From Eremothecium cymbalariae DBVPG#7215 (taxonomy: Eukaryota > Ascomycota > Saccharomycetes > Saccharomycetales > Saccharomycetaceae): 64,000 nucleotides of DNA. Position 1 is the stretch's first letter; each line of letters starts with the position of its first letter. Both the position numbers and the translations under genes were made by a program. The DNA lies in the NCBI RefSeq assembly GCF_000235365.1, contig NC_016450.1:806001-870000 (forward strand), read 5' to 3'. The notes beneath the pieces are model-generated. The model worked only from the letters and a program-made list of their open reading frames with translations, was not told the DNA's origin and searched no databases. Positions 37,308-47,437 of the stretch are shown piece after piece.

Positions 37308-40300
37308 TCAGTCTATGTTATCATGTAAACTACTGTCCATCTTTTCAGCATGCTTCTTCATTCTGGCTAATTTGACTAGTGGTGCGAGGGATTTATTATC
37401 ATCTGCTACCTCGGTAATTAACTTGTCAGACAATAATTCCACTGCCGTTGCTCTATTCTCAGGGTTCACATGCAAACACCAGTTCAAAAATCTTTTTAAT
37501 ACTGAACTTAAGCTTCCTGCGTCCTTTAATTTTGGCGTACCATTAGTAGCAATTAAATATAATGCTCTTAGTGGAGTCTCATTCAAATAAGGTGGTTCAC
37601 CTTCAATCATCTCAATGATCATGATACCTAAGGACCAGATATCCACCTTCGGACCATATTCCTTCCTCGAGACAACCTCTGGAGCCATCCAGTATGGTGT
37701 ACCCACCATAGTAGTTCTTTTTAGGTTGGATTCGTTAATCTGCGCACAGAAACCAAAATCCGTCAACTTGATGTTACCATCCATAGATAACAAAATGTTA
37801 TCCGATTTAATATCTCTATGAATAACGCCTTTAGAATGCAAGAAATGCAACCCCCTTAATGTCTCCCTAGAGACAGCGGCAATTTGACCCTCCGTCAAAA
37901 TGCAATGCGTTACAACATCTGTTAAAGAACCACCCTCCATATATTCCATTACGACCCATAGGTCTCCTTTTAGCAAATAAGAATCAATAAAGTTAACAAT
38001 ATTTTTATGTTTGCTTCCCTTCATAACCAAGATTTCATTAATGATCAGCTCCTTTTTAGGTTGCTTTTCCAAATTCATCTGTTTGATTGCAACAGAAGCA
38101 TTAGTGCCAATTTCATATGCTGTATAAACGCCACCTGATGCACCCTGACCAATTTTTATTAGGTTACGATATATTTTACTTGGATCGCCGACGCAACAAA
38201 TCTCAGCCAGTTTGCTCTGGAGTTTTTGATTCCGCCTTTTCCTTTCTTCCCTTTTCCTTTCTAATGCTACCTGATTCTGCTTTGTGGCCGCTTGATGATC
38301 TTTCTCTCTACCTAATCCTGTTCTCTCTCGCTCTCTTTCCCTCTCCCGCTCCCTCTCTCTGTCATGTTCTTTTGTATATCCATCCTTTTGGATTGGGGGA
38401 GGCGGAGGAGGTGGTGGTGCAGGAGGCGCCATTCTAAGCGAACCACCCACATAATCATCTGTTTGTTTAGACACCGAAGGTATTGGTGGAAGCTGCTGTT
38501 TGTTCTTAGTCAACGTAGCTTTTCTAGCAAGAGCCATGAACCCAGAAGATTGACTTGAGCTTCTATGAGTCCTCGGTGTGGTTGTCACTGACGACTGCTG
38601 GTCAAATACAAGGGGTGAAGTAAATTCTGCCTTTGCAGCAGACCCCGGTGGCTTTGGCGCTGGCCTGCTTGGAATAAACTTTTCATCCTGTTGTTGTTGA
38701 TACGACTGCTGTTGGTTAGGATCACTAAAGACCATAGGAGATTGTAAACCTGGAGTAGAGTAAGAGCTTCCGTAATGTTCGTTACTATCAAACCTTGATG
38801 ACGAAGACAACGAGTGCGTTCTGAACGACGGAGAACTAGAAAGATCGTCCGTTGTGCCGTTTACGGGAAAGGTCTTAAGAACTTTATCCTCGTCATTTGT
38901 GCCCGCTACATCTTGGTAAAATTTAACAATGTCCATCACGGCTTGCGGATGTTGTTGTTGTTCCTTTTTAGAAATACCGCTAGACGCCAATAATCTTTCC
39001 CATTCGTCAGGTAAACCGGTATATTCTCCTGTTTTTGAATCCACACCAACATGATGCACATGTGTGGCATTATACGGAGTAGATATTTTCATCAGGGAAG
39101 TACCGGATCTCCTCTTCTCCCCTTGTGAATTTCGGCGTATATTTTGTACAAACGAAGACAGCACTCCCTTCATACGACCACCTCTGGACTTTTTATGTTC
39201 GTTGCTTGAAGTAGATGAGGTTGAATTGCGAGGTAACGATATATCACCAAACCCAGTGGAGTGCCTCGATCTTCTTGAAGTTGGAAACGGAGATGTTACT
39301 GTTCTGAATGGCGACTTGTTCGGTAGTGAAGCTACAGTACCTGGTCCATTGTGCGCATTGAAAGAGGATCCATTCTGATTCATAACAGGAGTGGGTGGAA
39401 AGTCATGAGTAACTAAATTATTGGTGGTTGCAGCGGTGGTGGCAGAACTATGGTGTAGTTCTACATTTCCTGAATTGGAAAGGTAAGCCGTGTGAGTAGC
39501 AATGTTCGAGGTATGCACTGCATGAACTGCATGCACAGCATGAACCACCTGTGCAGCATGCAATGCTTGAGTAGTATTTATAACCTGAGGGGATGATAAT
39601 GATGATGATGATGACGATGATTGAGCAGCACGGGAAGATATATTGTTGTTGCTCTTGCTATTATTGTTATTATTACCATTATGATTATTAGTAGTATTAT
39701 TATTAGTATTATTGTTATCATTAATATTGGTGTTCGTCGTGTTGCTAGGCTCCTCAGAAATTATATGAGCGGTATCACTGTGCTCATCGCTAGAAGAAAT
39801 GAGTTCATTCAGCGGTGATTCATATTCATCATTGTAATGGGTAGCATTTTGTGTTAACATAGTCTTCTTTGGCGTAATCGCATCTGATGCTACCCTCTGA
39901 CTAACATCCCCCGACGATGAACTATACCTTGTATCCGAATATTGCTCCATAAAATACGACCCGACTCCATCAGAGCGGCCCGACGCACGGAGTGTAGAAT
40001 TTGTCACATCACATGTGGGAGGTGTACCTGCACTTGCGGCAAAATCAGCTGGTATTGTTCTAGGACCGGAGCCCGGTAGAGAGTTTGGATTCCTATAATC
40101 TTGAGGCGTCCTGAAACTATTACTCAGCGATTCTCGCTTACGTTCTGGAGAAGAATGTTCCGTTATAGTTGTAGTTACATCGCCATTGTGATCATATCCA
40201 TTTTGCTCTTCCTTTTTCCTTCGCAACTCTGGCTCTTGCGCTTGCCGTTGCTGTTCCTGTTCTTGCTCTTGCTCTTGCTCATGTTGCCGCTGCTGCTGCC

Positions 40301-40676
40301 GCTGCTGCCGCTGCTGCCGTTCCTGTTCTAAAACCGCTGAAGAACTGTTACTCAGTACCGAGGATGTGGATACCCGTGTAAATTGAATCGGATCATCCAA
40401 TGCACCATCAACCTTCGCAAACACCCCAGACCTTTCCTCTACAGAAGTAACACTAACCCCAGACCCAATCGGACCTACAGCCTTGTAGTCAGAAAGATCG
40501 TTCACGTCCTTCCCATCATCTTCCCGCAATGCATTCACATTCAAACTCCCGGGGGCCCGCGGTAAATCATACCCGCCATCAACCTGCTGCTGCTGCTGCG
40601 CCTTAACACCATCACTCAAAACCAACTCTGATAACCCTCCCGGAAGAGTCTCCCCATTGCTGCTAACCCTGGACAT
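37308..40676 (-). CDS. STE20: PAK-family kinase Ste20
   Basis: The 1122-residue kinase is longer than S. cerevisiae Ste20 (939) because of low-complexity segments: polyQ (about 35-40 and 118-145), polyN/T (about 315-345), an AVHAVHAVH repeat, nine prolines (APPAPPPPPPPPIQ) and an RE dipeptide run. The Cdc42-binding CRIB motif is at 531-546 (ISTPYNATHVHHVGVD). The kinase domain has GQGASGGVY from 842, catalytic D955 in HRDIKSDN, DFGFCAQ and the activation-loop TTMVGTPYWMAPE. Ste20 acts downstream of Cdc42 in mating, filamentation and osmostress MAPK paths. No PH domain is present, which separates it from Cla4. The C-terminal Gbg-binding region is complete. Confidence 0.95.
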   Translation of the reverse strand: MSRVSSNGETLPGGLSELVLSDGVKAQQQQQVDGGYDLPRAPGSLNVNALREDDGKDVNDLSDYKAVGPIGSGVSVTSVEERSGVFAKVDGALDDPIQFTRVSTSSVLSNSSSAVLEQERQQRQQRQQQRQHEQEQEQEQEQQRQAQEPELRRKKEEQNGYDHNGDVTTTITEHSSPERKRESLSNSFRTPQDYRNPNSLPGSGPRTIPADFAASAGTPPTCDVTNSTLRASGRSDGVGSYFMEQYSDTRYSSSSGDVSQRVASDAITPKKTMLTQNATHYNDEYESPLNELISSSDEHSDTAHIISEEPSNTTNTNINDNNNTNNNTTNNHNGNNNNNSKSNNNISSRAAQSSSSSSSLSSPQVINTTQALHAAQVVHAVHAVHAVHTSNIATHTAYLSNSGNVELHHSSATTAATTNNLVTHDFPPTPVMNQNGSSFNAHNGPGTVASLPNKSPFRTVTSPFPTSRRSRHSTGFGDISLPRNSTSSTSSNEHKKSRGGRMKGVLSSFVQNIRRNSQGEKRRSGTSLMKISTPYNATHVHHVGVDSKTGEYTGLPDEWERLLASSGISKKEQQQHPQAVMDIVKFYQDVAGTNDEDKVLKTFPVNGTTDDLSSSPSFRTHSLSSSSRFDSNEHYGSSYSTPGLQSPMVFSDPNQQQSYQQQQDEKFIPSRPAPKPPGSAAKAEFTSPLVFDQQSSVTTTPRTHRSSSQSSGFMALARKATLTKNKQQLPPIPSVSKQTDDYVGGSLRMAPPAPPPPPPPPIQKDGYTKEHDRERERERERERERTGLGREKDHQAATKQNQVALERKREERKRRNQKLQSKLAEICCVGDPSKIYRNLIKIGQGASGGVYTAYEIGTNASVAIKQMNLEKQPKKELIINEILVMKGSKHKNIVNFIDSYLLKGDLWVVMEYMEGGSLTDVVTHCILTEGQIAAVSRETLRGLHFLHSKGVIHRDIKSDNILLSMDGNIKLTDFGFCAQINESNLKRTTMVGTPYWMAPEVVSRKEYGPKVDIWSLGIMIIEMIEGEPPYLNETPLRALYLIATNGTPKLKDAGSLSSVLKRFLNWCLHVNPENRATAVELLSDKLITEVADDNKSLAPLVKLARMKKHAEKMDSSLHDNID

Positions 40677-41254
40677 CCTCTTTCTTTATATATATACCAC
40701 ACTGGTCTCTCTCTCCCCTGACCTGTTCAACTAAAACAACTATTACAACAATAATAGTTGGAAAAACTGCGCTCAATAAAAAAACACAACTAAATTACGG
40801 TTTGGCTCGAAGAAAGACCAAAAAATAGAAGACAGTCAAAAATTTACAAAACCTTGTCCTTTTTTTCCCTTTCCAAATTTTTCCTCTTAACCCCAAACAC
40901 ACTCCTTTAAATTTCTTACAGAAGTTCTTATCCTCGGGACTATAAAACCAATTCGCCCCTCTAACTTCCCAAACTTCCTGTCACGTCTCTCCTATTACTA
41001 TATATACTATAGCTTCTAGAAATTGACCCAATCCAATATCTCGAAAGTCTGTTCCTTTCCTGCTCTCACAAAAAAAATTAAATAAAAAAGGCAGTCAGTT
41101 CAAAGTGAATGCTTGGTAAATATAATAAAAACTTTCCAAAAACCTCTCTCAATTTTATTTGTTATCTCGTCCTGTGTCTCTTAACCACAACCTGCCGTCG
41201 TCTGTTTTCTGCTTTTCCGTGTGGTCCTTTTGGTCTTAGATTATAATTATAATT

Positions 41255-41286
41255 ATTACAATATTATATTATGATAATATTGTAAT
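41255..41286. repeat. Inverted repeat, 12-bp arms, 8-base loop
   Basis: ATTACAATATTA at 41255-41266 is perfectly mirrored by TAATATTGTAAT at 41275-41286. It is AT-rich, so it could be a cruciform-forming or bidirectional termination signal. Confidence 0.8.
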
Positions 41287-41966
41287 TCCCCGATACAATT
41301 GTTTAAGGACAAATAAAAAAGAACAGACGCCTTTTTTGCAATTCTTTTTTGCTTGCTTGATGCTTAAACCCGGGTAATCTGATCACGTGCCAAAAAGTCC
41401 AAAATCGCAAACCGGAGAAGTGAAAGAGAAACTCCCTTAAAAGATATTCAGCAGCGCCAATTTATTATGCAATCAAATAAAAACAACAAGGTGCTTGTCC
41501 CACTTGCTTTGAATGCTGGACAGAGATGGTATACTGTATGGGTGCTCGTAATCTTCTTCCGTAACTTCTCTCTTATTTGTTTTTAGTCTCTCTCTCTTGC
41601 AACGCAACTCAGAGACTTTCTGAAGAGGAAAAACACCGTTTCTTAAATGGAACAATTCAATTGATTAAAAATAAAATAAAAAATAAGAATAAGATTGACA
41701 CTGTTTATCGTTGTTTCACTGTTAAAAGGTACCTTTCTTGTTGTATTTTTGTTTTTATCTCTATGGTGTGTGTAGGTAATGTAATGTTTTTATATTGGTT
41801 GATGTAATAACGTGTGCGTAAATTATTCGCGCGATATTATCAGAATGAATGCAGAAAGGACTGTAGTGGTGGGAAGCTTCCAGGCAGAAAAGTGGAACTC
41901 TGGATTGGCAAATGCAGTATTCTTTCCTGGGTTTTATGAACTATAGTATAATTGCCACTTAGTTTC

Positions 41967-41999
41967 GTTTTTGTTTTGTTTTGTTTTGTTTTGTTTTGT
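41967..41999 (+). repeat. TTTTG pentanucleotide microsatellite
   Basis: About six perfect units of TTTTG lie in a row in the gap between STE20 and UFD4. Confidence 0.85.
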
Positions 42000-42094
42000 C
42001 GCTTATAGAGGGAAGAAAAAGTTAGATATTATATATATTTAGGAATATTATTTCTTTTATAACAAGCAAGCATTCTCTCCAAGGATGGATGGAT

Positions 42095-42120
42095 GCATGG
42101 CATGGTATGCCATGCCATGC
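42095..42120. repeat. Inverted repeat, 11-bp arms, 4-base loop
   Basis: GCATGGCATGG at 42095-42105 is perfectly complementary to CCATGCCATGC at 42110-42120 across the loop TATG. The arms are built of CATGG/CCATG units and adjoin a GGAT repeat at about 42083-42094. Confidence 0.85.
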
Positions 42121-42790
42121 CATTAGTATGTATTCATGCGATAAGGAAATGTGGCGAGAGAAGGGACCAGGGGGACGTGGAAATATATTATATATGTCGT
42201 TTTTCTTAAGTAATAAAATAGAATCTTGCAGTTATCTGAAAGCAGTCAAGTTTTTGTCGATTTGGTTGAGGGGTTAGGTGGATTCGGCAGTGCGATTCTC
42301 TTTGTATGGTTACGCGTACTGGGTATTTCATGTTGGGTATGCTGTGCGTCGAAGATTTGGTAGTAGCGACGACAGCGACTGATACTCCCGGTGCCTTTTT
42401 CTGTACAATTGAACAGATTTTACCACATTCTTTATGACAGATACAGAGACAGAGGGAAAGCGTAGCAAGAGTGAAGAGGGAAGTGATCATTTACGTATGT
42501 ATATAGACTTATTCTTTGATAGATCGTTTGTTTAAACCTGCAGAGGCAGAATGGGGGTTTGCTTTTTTTACTTTACATGGAAAGAACAGGTGCAAAAAGA
42601 AGGTTTCGCTTTATCTGCAGCAGGAAGAAACAGCCGATAGAGCCATAATGCATGGTTCGAAGAGCACAGTGGTCAAGAAGAGGGAGTGAAGCGGCCTCCT
42701 TCGTCTGAGAGAATGAAGGATTTTGCAGAGATTGAATAGATAACCAGTTATATATATAGATATATATATGGGTATGTGATGGTGGTATTT

Positions 42791-45700
42791 TTACGAAAGT
42801 AAGAATGCACCAGATCCCTCGTTCATCGCTTGCACGATGCGGGAGCGTAGGACATCCTTGGTGGTATATTTGGGAAGCTTCAGATAATTTGCACAGGTCA
42901 TCACGCTTGGCAAGTATTGGTCTGGGGTTAGGTCACCTTCTGGGTGTTTGAGAACGACAGTTAGGTGTGGTTTTAGATTCTTGAAGCCACCAATTGGCAG
43001 TTTTGGGGAGCCTGTTAAGAACTGCAAGAAAAGCCTTCGCTCATGTTTTTCAAAGGCAAACATGACATCAATTAAGTTGTGAAGAGTCGGGGAGTCCATG
43101 CTATAGCCGTGGTCAGCAGTAATACACGAGTATAGTGTTTCTATGGACCAATCTTCTTCGACTCTTCCAAAGAGGTCACAAAGCTCGTTCGGGGTTAAAA
43201 CTAGTAAAGAGGAGTAAGGGAATGCTCTCGAAAAGCCTTCAATAAAGCTTGTGAGTTGTCTGTCAATCCCTGACCCTAAAAATGCGTCAAAGACTTCGGA
43301 TATATATAGAGCAACGTTTTCGGAAGTCACTGGGATGTTAGCGCCATTTTCGATAAGTTGTAGCTTATAGCCAGGGAGAACAAAGTATAGGGATAAGGCT
43401 TCCAGTGAAGCGCTATCCCTATTATTCCATATATATTTCAACGAAGATTCTAATTGAGGATCGATAATTTCCAAAAGTTCAAACAGTATTTCGGGATGGG
43501 TGAAGTCTAGTTGTTCACCTCTCACACGGCAGTGCATCAGCTCGAAAAATACCCTATTGAAACGAAAATCAAGAATGCGGTTGTCAAGCATGGAACGTGC
43601 GATGAATGTTCCCAAGTGAGAAAATAGTTCCAATATTTTGACCTCATTTTTGTCTTGTGAAAGCGGAGAAGGAAATAATAGCCCCTTTACAAAGCCGTCG
43701 TCATCAGTATCATTATCTGGGCAATGCCACATTTGTAAAGACTTTCTTGCGAATTCCTTTGATACAGAAGCATAAAACTCCAACGTAGGTCCCATACCGG
43801 TTCCAACTTCATCTTGGTATTCGATTTCTAACACATTAGGGCTCGAACCATATTTTGATAAAATTTTTAATGCACTCAAAAACATGTTTTCTCTTAGGAT
43901 ACGCAATTTGTGTCTTGTTGGGCGTCCCAATTGTTGCAGTTGTTCCTCCCCAGCTGAATCCTTTTCATTATCGGTCCGGTCTCTCCAAAGTTGAATTAAA
44001 CGGCCATATCCAAATGAAGTGTTTTGTAAAAAGAACATTCTCACATCTAATGGGAAGAGGAAGGAATAGTTTCTGGTAACATGAAGGGTCCATCTGGGTA
44101 GTGCACCACTAGCAACGATAAGAGGTTCTTCTAATTGTCGAGAGAGCTTGACAGTTATTTTAGGATTAATAAATAAATGAGGATCTAAAGAGCTGTTGTA
44201 ACAGCATGCTAATAAATCCAAAATACCGTCAATTGGCTTCAATTCTTCGCGAGTAAAGACATGCTCTGGATATAAGCGGCCCAAGTTAACAGAATCTGGA
44301 TGCTCATAAACTCTCCTGTATTTAATAACTTGTATCTCATTCCAGATCTGACTTGGATTCTTGTTGGCATTAGAAATATACTTGAATATAGATCCAAAAA
44401 CTGTCTCAGACGAATTTATTATTTCGTCACCAACTTGGAACTGGAAGTTCATGTTTTTCACATCATCTGAGGCTGAACTATTTGGAGGATTTGAAAGCAG
44501 TAGAATAGAGCTTAAAAACCTTGATTGTGCAATCCGGTGTTTTAAAAACTCATTTAGAGTTTCATATGATGATATACAATGAATACTGACCGTTAATGAT
44601 GAAAGGCCAGCTGGTATAACATCTTTTTTCATATCACCAATATATTCAAGTCTTATTTTCATTTGCTTACCCAAAGATGCTGCACGTCTTTCTGAAGTAC
44701 CACAGTCAATGATTTCAAAAGATTCTAGTTTTGTTAGTGCGGATTGTAATGTCTTGATCAACAATTCCAACTTATCATCAAAAACTTTTATAAACATGCT
44801 TTGACATGTCGATGTTCTCGATGGATGTGCTTTAATAATTTTAGAGATACTTTCAGATAATCCCGTAGAAATAAATTCAAATCCTGAGATAGTGAAATTG
44901 TCCTGGAATATCATTTCCTTTACAGTGGCCCATACAGTGGCCCAATATGCGGATTCTTCGACTGAATAATCGACCATATGCAGCTGTGAAACCAGCTCTT
45001 CTATTTCCCTCAATTCATTTATCACAGATTCCTCATTTGAAGAGAAGTTTTCCATTAAATATTGGCATAACAATGACAGCTTTTTTTCAATATATGAAAC
45101 GGTCAAAGGCCTAAAAACTGTAAAATTCATTTTCTTCGGCTTAACATGGTCTGGAACATCTACATCACCAAACTCCATATCATAATCATCATCACTAGAA
45201 TGTGAGCTTATGCTATCGTGAGTGTCACCTTCTTCTTCTTCTTCTTCCTCTTCTTCTTGTTCTTCCCCATCGTTATAATCTTTAGTACTCTCTTTAACTT
45301 TATCATCCTCAGCTCCGTGCAGATGTTCAGATAAAGATTTCAACATTTCCAAAGTACCTTCTCTCTTTAACGCAGGAAGCACTTCAGCTGCACATTTTGC
45401 AATCATTATAGAGGACAAAGAAAGCAAACCAACCAACAGCCCTCCAGCGACAAGTTTATCACCCTTTTCATTACAGTAAGTAGACTTATTTTGTGTGATG
45501 CTTGAAGATATGAGACCAATCAACTGCTTATCGATATATGATTGGTTAGAATTCATTGAGGAAGCAATTCTAGCAAACGATATCAAAAGATATCTACGTA
45601 TATCAAAATCCACAGTGTTCAAATAAATTTCTGCCAAGAACGGAGTAAGCTGCTTCACCAAGCTTACATACTTCGCACTATTTGAATCAACATTTAGATT

Positions 45701-47071
45701 CCTGGGCCCATCAATAGAAAGTAGCTGTTCATCTTCCGTAGGGAGCAACAATGTAATAAAACGAGAGATACTAACTAGCAATTGTTTTGGTACAAACATC
45801 AATACCTCATGCAATGTTGAGTTTGCAGTTTTCTTGCAATCATTAAAACAGCCCATTAGCATACCGTATATATCACAAGATTCAATAATATTCCGGCATA
45901 TAGTAGAACTTGTTGAAACTAGCTGCGATAGAATATCCAAAGATTTAAGCTTACCATCCAAATCTATGTCCGACGAAGAGACAACAGCTATAATCCTCTT
46001 TATGATTTCCAAATCTATCAATGACTCAAGTTGCTTCTCTGATGCAGGGCCCAGTGTACCAGAAATAGAATATATTGCGTTCAACATTTTCGTCAAGATT
46101 CCTTGGTCCCTGTTGTTTATAAAAACCCCTTTCAATAGTGGAAAGAAGGCCAAAATATGTTCATAATCTGCTGCTTTGGCACATGCACAAGCATTAGATA
46201 CAATTGTAACAGCTTTCCTCTGTGCATGCACTGTGAAAAAATCAACATACTGTAAACATTCCACCAAGCATCCTGACTTTAAGATCTCCCTACCGGATAA
46301 CCTGGATATATATTCAAGGGTTTCGAGAACCTGCTCTGCTAAATCAATATAGCTAATCTCTACCAATTTCTTCTGCAGTGCAAGAATAACATGCCTATCT
46401 ACAGCTGCTGATACCATATCTGGATTCATCTCAAATAGGTTATACAAACATCTGCACGAAATCAGCTGTAACTCTAATTCTTCTGACAACTGTGGATGAT
46501 CCATAATATTTATAATCCCCTTCAGCAGCTCCAGCTGTGGCACCGTTCTCTCCGCAGTAAGTGGGTTCAGCATCAAAAGCTGCTCATTAATCTCCCGCAA
46601 CGACTCCATGGCGACATATGGATCATTCTTAGCATTCACTACATTCTCCACCAATGTATGCATCCGATTGCCTTCTCCCCGGCCTACGCCACCCATCATT
46701 CCAAACATCTGCCGATACTCTGGAAATACATCCACTAGATTAACCCTCCGAGAACCTGAAACCTCATCTAACCCTCGGCGCCCCTCCATACCATGTGCTA
46801 GTGTTCCCAATAACTCCTGCAATGAGGAAACCCACCTATCCGAGTTCCCATTCGGAGCAGCCCCTTCTATAGATCCAACCTCTTCCTCAGCCACATCCTC
46901 CTCTTCCTCATCTACATCCACCTCTTCCTCTCCTTCTTCATTATCCTCCACCTCTTCCTCTCCGTCCTCTACCTCCTGCTCATGCAGTTGCTGTTCGTCA
47001 CTATATTCCTCATCATGGCCACTGATAGCGTAATCGCCGTCTTCGTCATACGGTTCCTCCCTTCGATTCAT
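42791..47071 (-). CDS. UFD4: HECT ubiquitin ligase Ufd4
   Basis: The 1426-residue protein (S. cerevisiae Ufd4, 1483) elongates ubiquitin chains in the ubiquitin-fusion degradation path and cooperates with Ubr1. The N-terminus is a long acidic Glu/Asp stretch (about 20-70). Armadillo-type helical repeats cover about 85-560, and a second acidic run (EEEEEEEEEGD) lies near 615-625. The HECT domain occupies the last 350 residues, with VLEIEYQDEVGTGMGPTLEF at its start and catalytic cysteine C1393 in SVMTCANYLKLPKY. The domain order and the neighbour MRT4 match YKL010C. Confidence 0.95.
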   Translation of the reverse strand: MNRREEPYDEDGDYAISGHDEEYSDEQQLHEQEVEDGEEEVEDNEEGEEEVDVDEEEEDVAEEEVGSIEGAAPNGNSDRWVSSLQELLGTLAHGMEGRRGLDEVSGSRRVNLVDVFPEYRQMFGMMGGVGRGEGNRMHTLVENVVNAKNDPYVAMESLREINEQLLMLNPLTAERTVPQLELLKGIINIMDHPQLSEELELQLISCRCLYNLFEMNPDMVSAAVDRHVILALQKKLVEISYIDLAEQVLETLEYISRLSGREILKSGCLVECLQYVDFFTVHAQRKAVTIVSNACACAKAADYEHILAFFPLLKGVFINNRDQGILTKMLNAIYSISGTLGPASEKQLESLIDLEIIKRIIAVVSSSDIDLDGKLKSLDILSQLVSTSSTICRNIIESCDIYGMLMGCFNDCKKTANSTLHEVLMFVPKQLLVSISRFITLLLPTEDEQLLSIDGPRNLNVDSNSAKYVSLVKQLTPFLAEIYLNTVDFDIRRYLLISFARIASSMNSNQSYIDKQLIGLISSSITQNKSTYCNEKGDKLVAGGLLVGLLSLSSIMIAKCAAEVLPALKREGTLEMLKSLSEHLHGAEDDKVKESTKDYNDGEEQEEEEEEEEEGDTHDSISSHSSDDDYDMEFGDVDVPDHVKPKKMNFTVFRPLTVSYIEKKLSLLCQYLMENFSSNEESVINELREIEELVSQLHMVDYSVEESAYWATVWATVKEMIFQDNFTISGFEFISTGLSESISKIIKAHPSRTSTCQSMFIKVFDDKLELLIKTLQSALTKLESFEIIDCGTSERRAASLGKQMKIRLEYIGDMKKDVIPAGLSSLTVSIHCISSYETLNEFLKHRIAQSRFLSSILLLSNPPNSSASDDVKNMNFQFQVGDEIINSSETVFGSIFKYISNANKNPSQIWNEIQVIKYRRVYEHPDSVNLGRLYPEHVFTREELKPIDGILDLLACCYNSSLDPHLFINPKITVKLSRQLEEPLIVASGALPRWTLHVTRNYSFLFPLDVRMFFLQNTSFGYGRLIQLWRDRTDNEKDSAGEEQLQQLGRPTRHKLRILRENMFLSALKILSKYGSSPNVLEIEYQDEVGTGMGPTLEFYASVSKEFARKSLQMWHCPDNDTDDDGFVKGLLFPSPLSQDKNEVKILELFSHLGTFIARSMLDNRILDFRFNRVFFELMHCRVRGEQLDFTHPEILFELLEIIDPQLESSLKYIWNNRDSASLEALSLYFVLPGYKLQLIENGANIPVTSENVALYISEVFDAFLGSGIDRQLTSFIEGFSRAFPYSSLLVLTPNELCDLFGRVEEDWSIETLYSCITADHGYSMDSPTLHNLIDVMFAFEKHERRLFLQFLTGSPKLPIGGFKNLKPHLTVVLKHPEGDLTPDQYLPSVMTCANYLKLPKYTTKDVLRSRIVQAMNEGSGAFLLS

Positions 47072-47304
47072 CTTGTATCCGTCGAAATGATCACTATCCT
47101 TTTCACACCAAATTCTCGCTGCAACAGTCTACCCTGATGCTGCTTCCTCCATGCAAATACATTCTAATCATCCATTTACCTATGGCTTAAGTTCCATCAA
47201 CCCCCGTAAGAGATGGTGTCCTTCCGCCCCAAGTCCCGAACCGTAATCATGTGACCAAAAACGGACCTTCCTTTTTGAAACTTTTGTCGCTTTTTAAAGG
47301 CTCG

Positions 47305-47363
47305 GAAAATTTTTCAGTTGAAATTTTAGGATTTTAAAATATAATGGGCATCTCATCTCATCA
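47305..47363 (+). promoter_or_regulatory. RRPE-like and PAC-like elements of MRT4
   Basis: GAAAATTTTTCA at 47305-47316 resembles RRPE. TCTCATCTCATCAG at 47351-47363 contains CTCATC cores related to PAC in reverse. They lie 75-130 bases before the MRT4 ATG, the usual position in ribosome-biogenesis promoters. The rest of 47072-47437 shows no gene. Confidence 0.4.
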
Positions 47364-47437
47364 GGTTTTTTGTATATTCTTAGCCAAATAGTGTTTAGAA
47401 ACGGATTCTGGTAGGTTTACTATAATTGGAGAGCAAT

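Larger units (their letters stand above)
40677..42790. other. 2.1-kb gene-free region between UFD4 and STE20
   Basis: This is the longest gap between recognised genes. It holds the STE20 promoter at its left and the UFD4 3' region at its right. Visible items are a TCACGTG site at 41383-41389, a 12-bp-arm hairpin at 41255-41286, a TTTTG pentanucleotide array at 41967-41999, and an 11-bp-arm hairpin at 42095-42120. A minus-strand frame at 42206-42490 starts with a signal-like segment but has no other support. I saw no tRNA or spliced gene. Confidence 0.5.

Noticed and set aside
42206..42490. Small minus-strand secreted protein
   Set aside because: The start looks like a signal peptide, but nothing else supports it and the rest looks random.
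46608..47033. Plus-strand Ser-rich ORF at the UFD4 start
   Set aside because: It is the complement of the acidic Glu/Asp stretch of UFD4.
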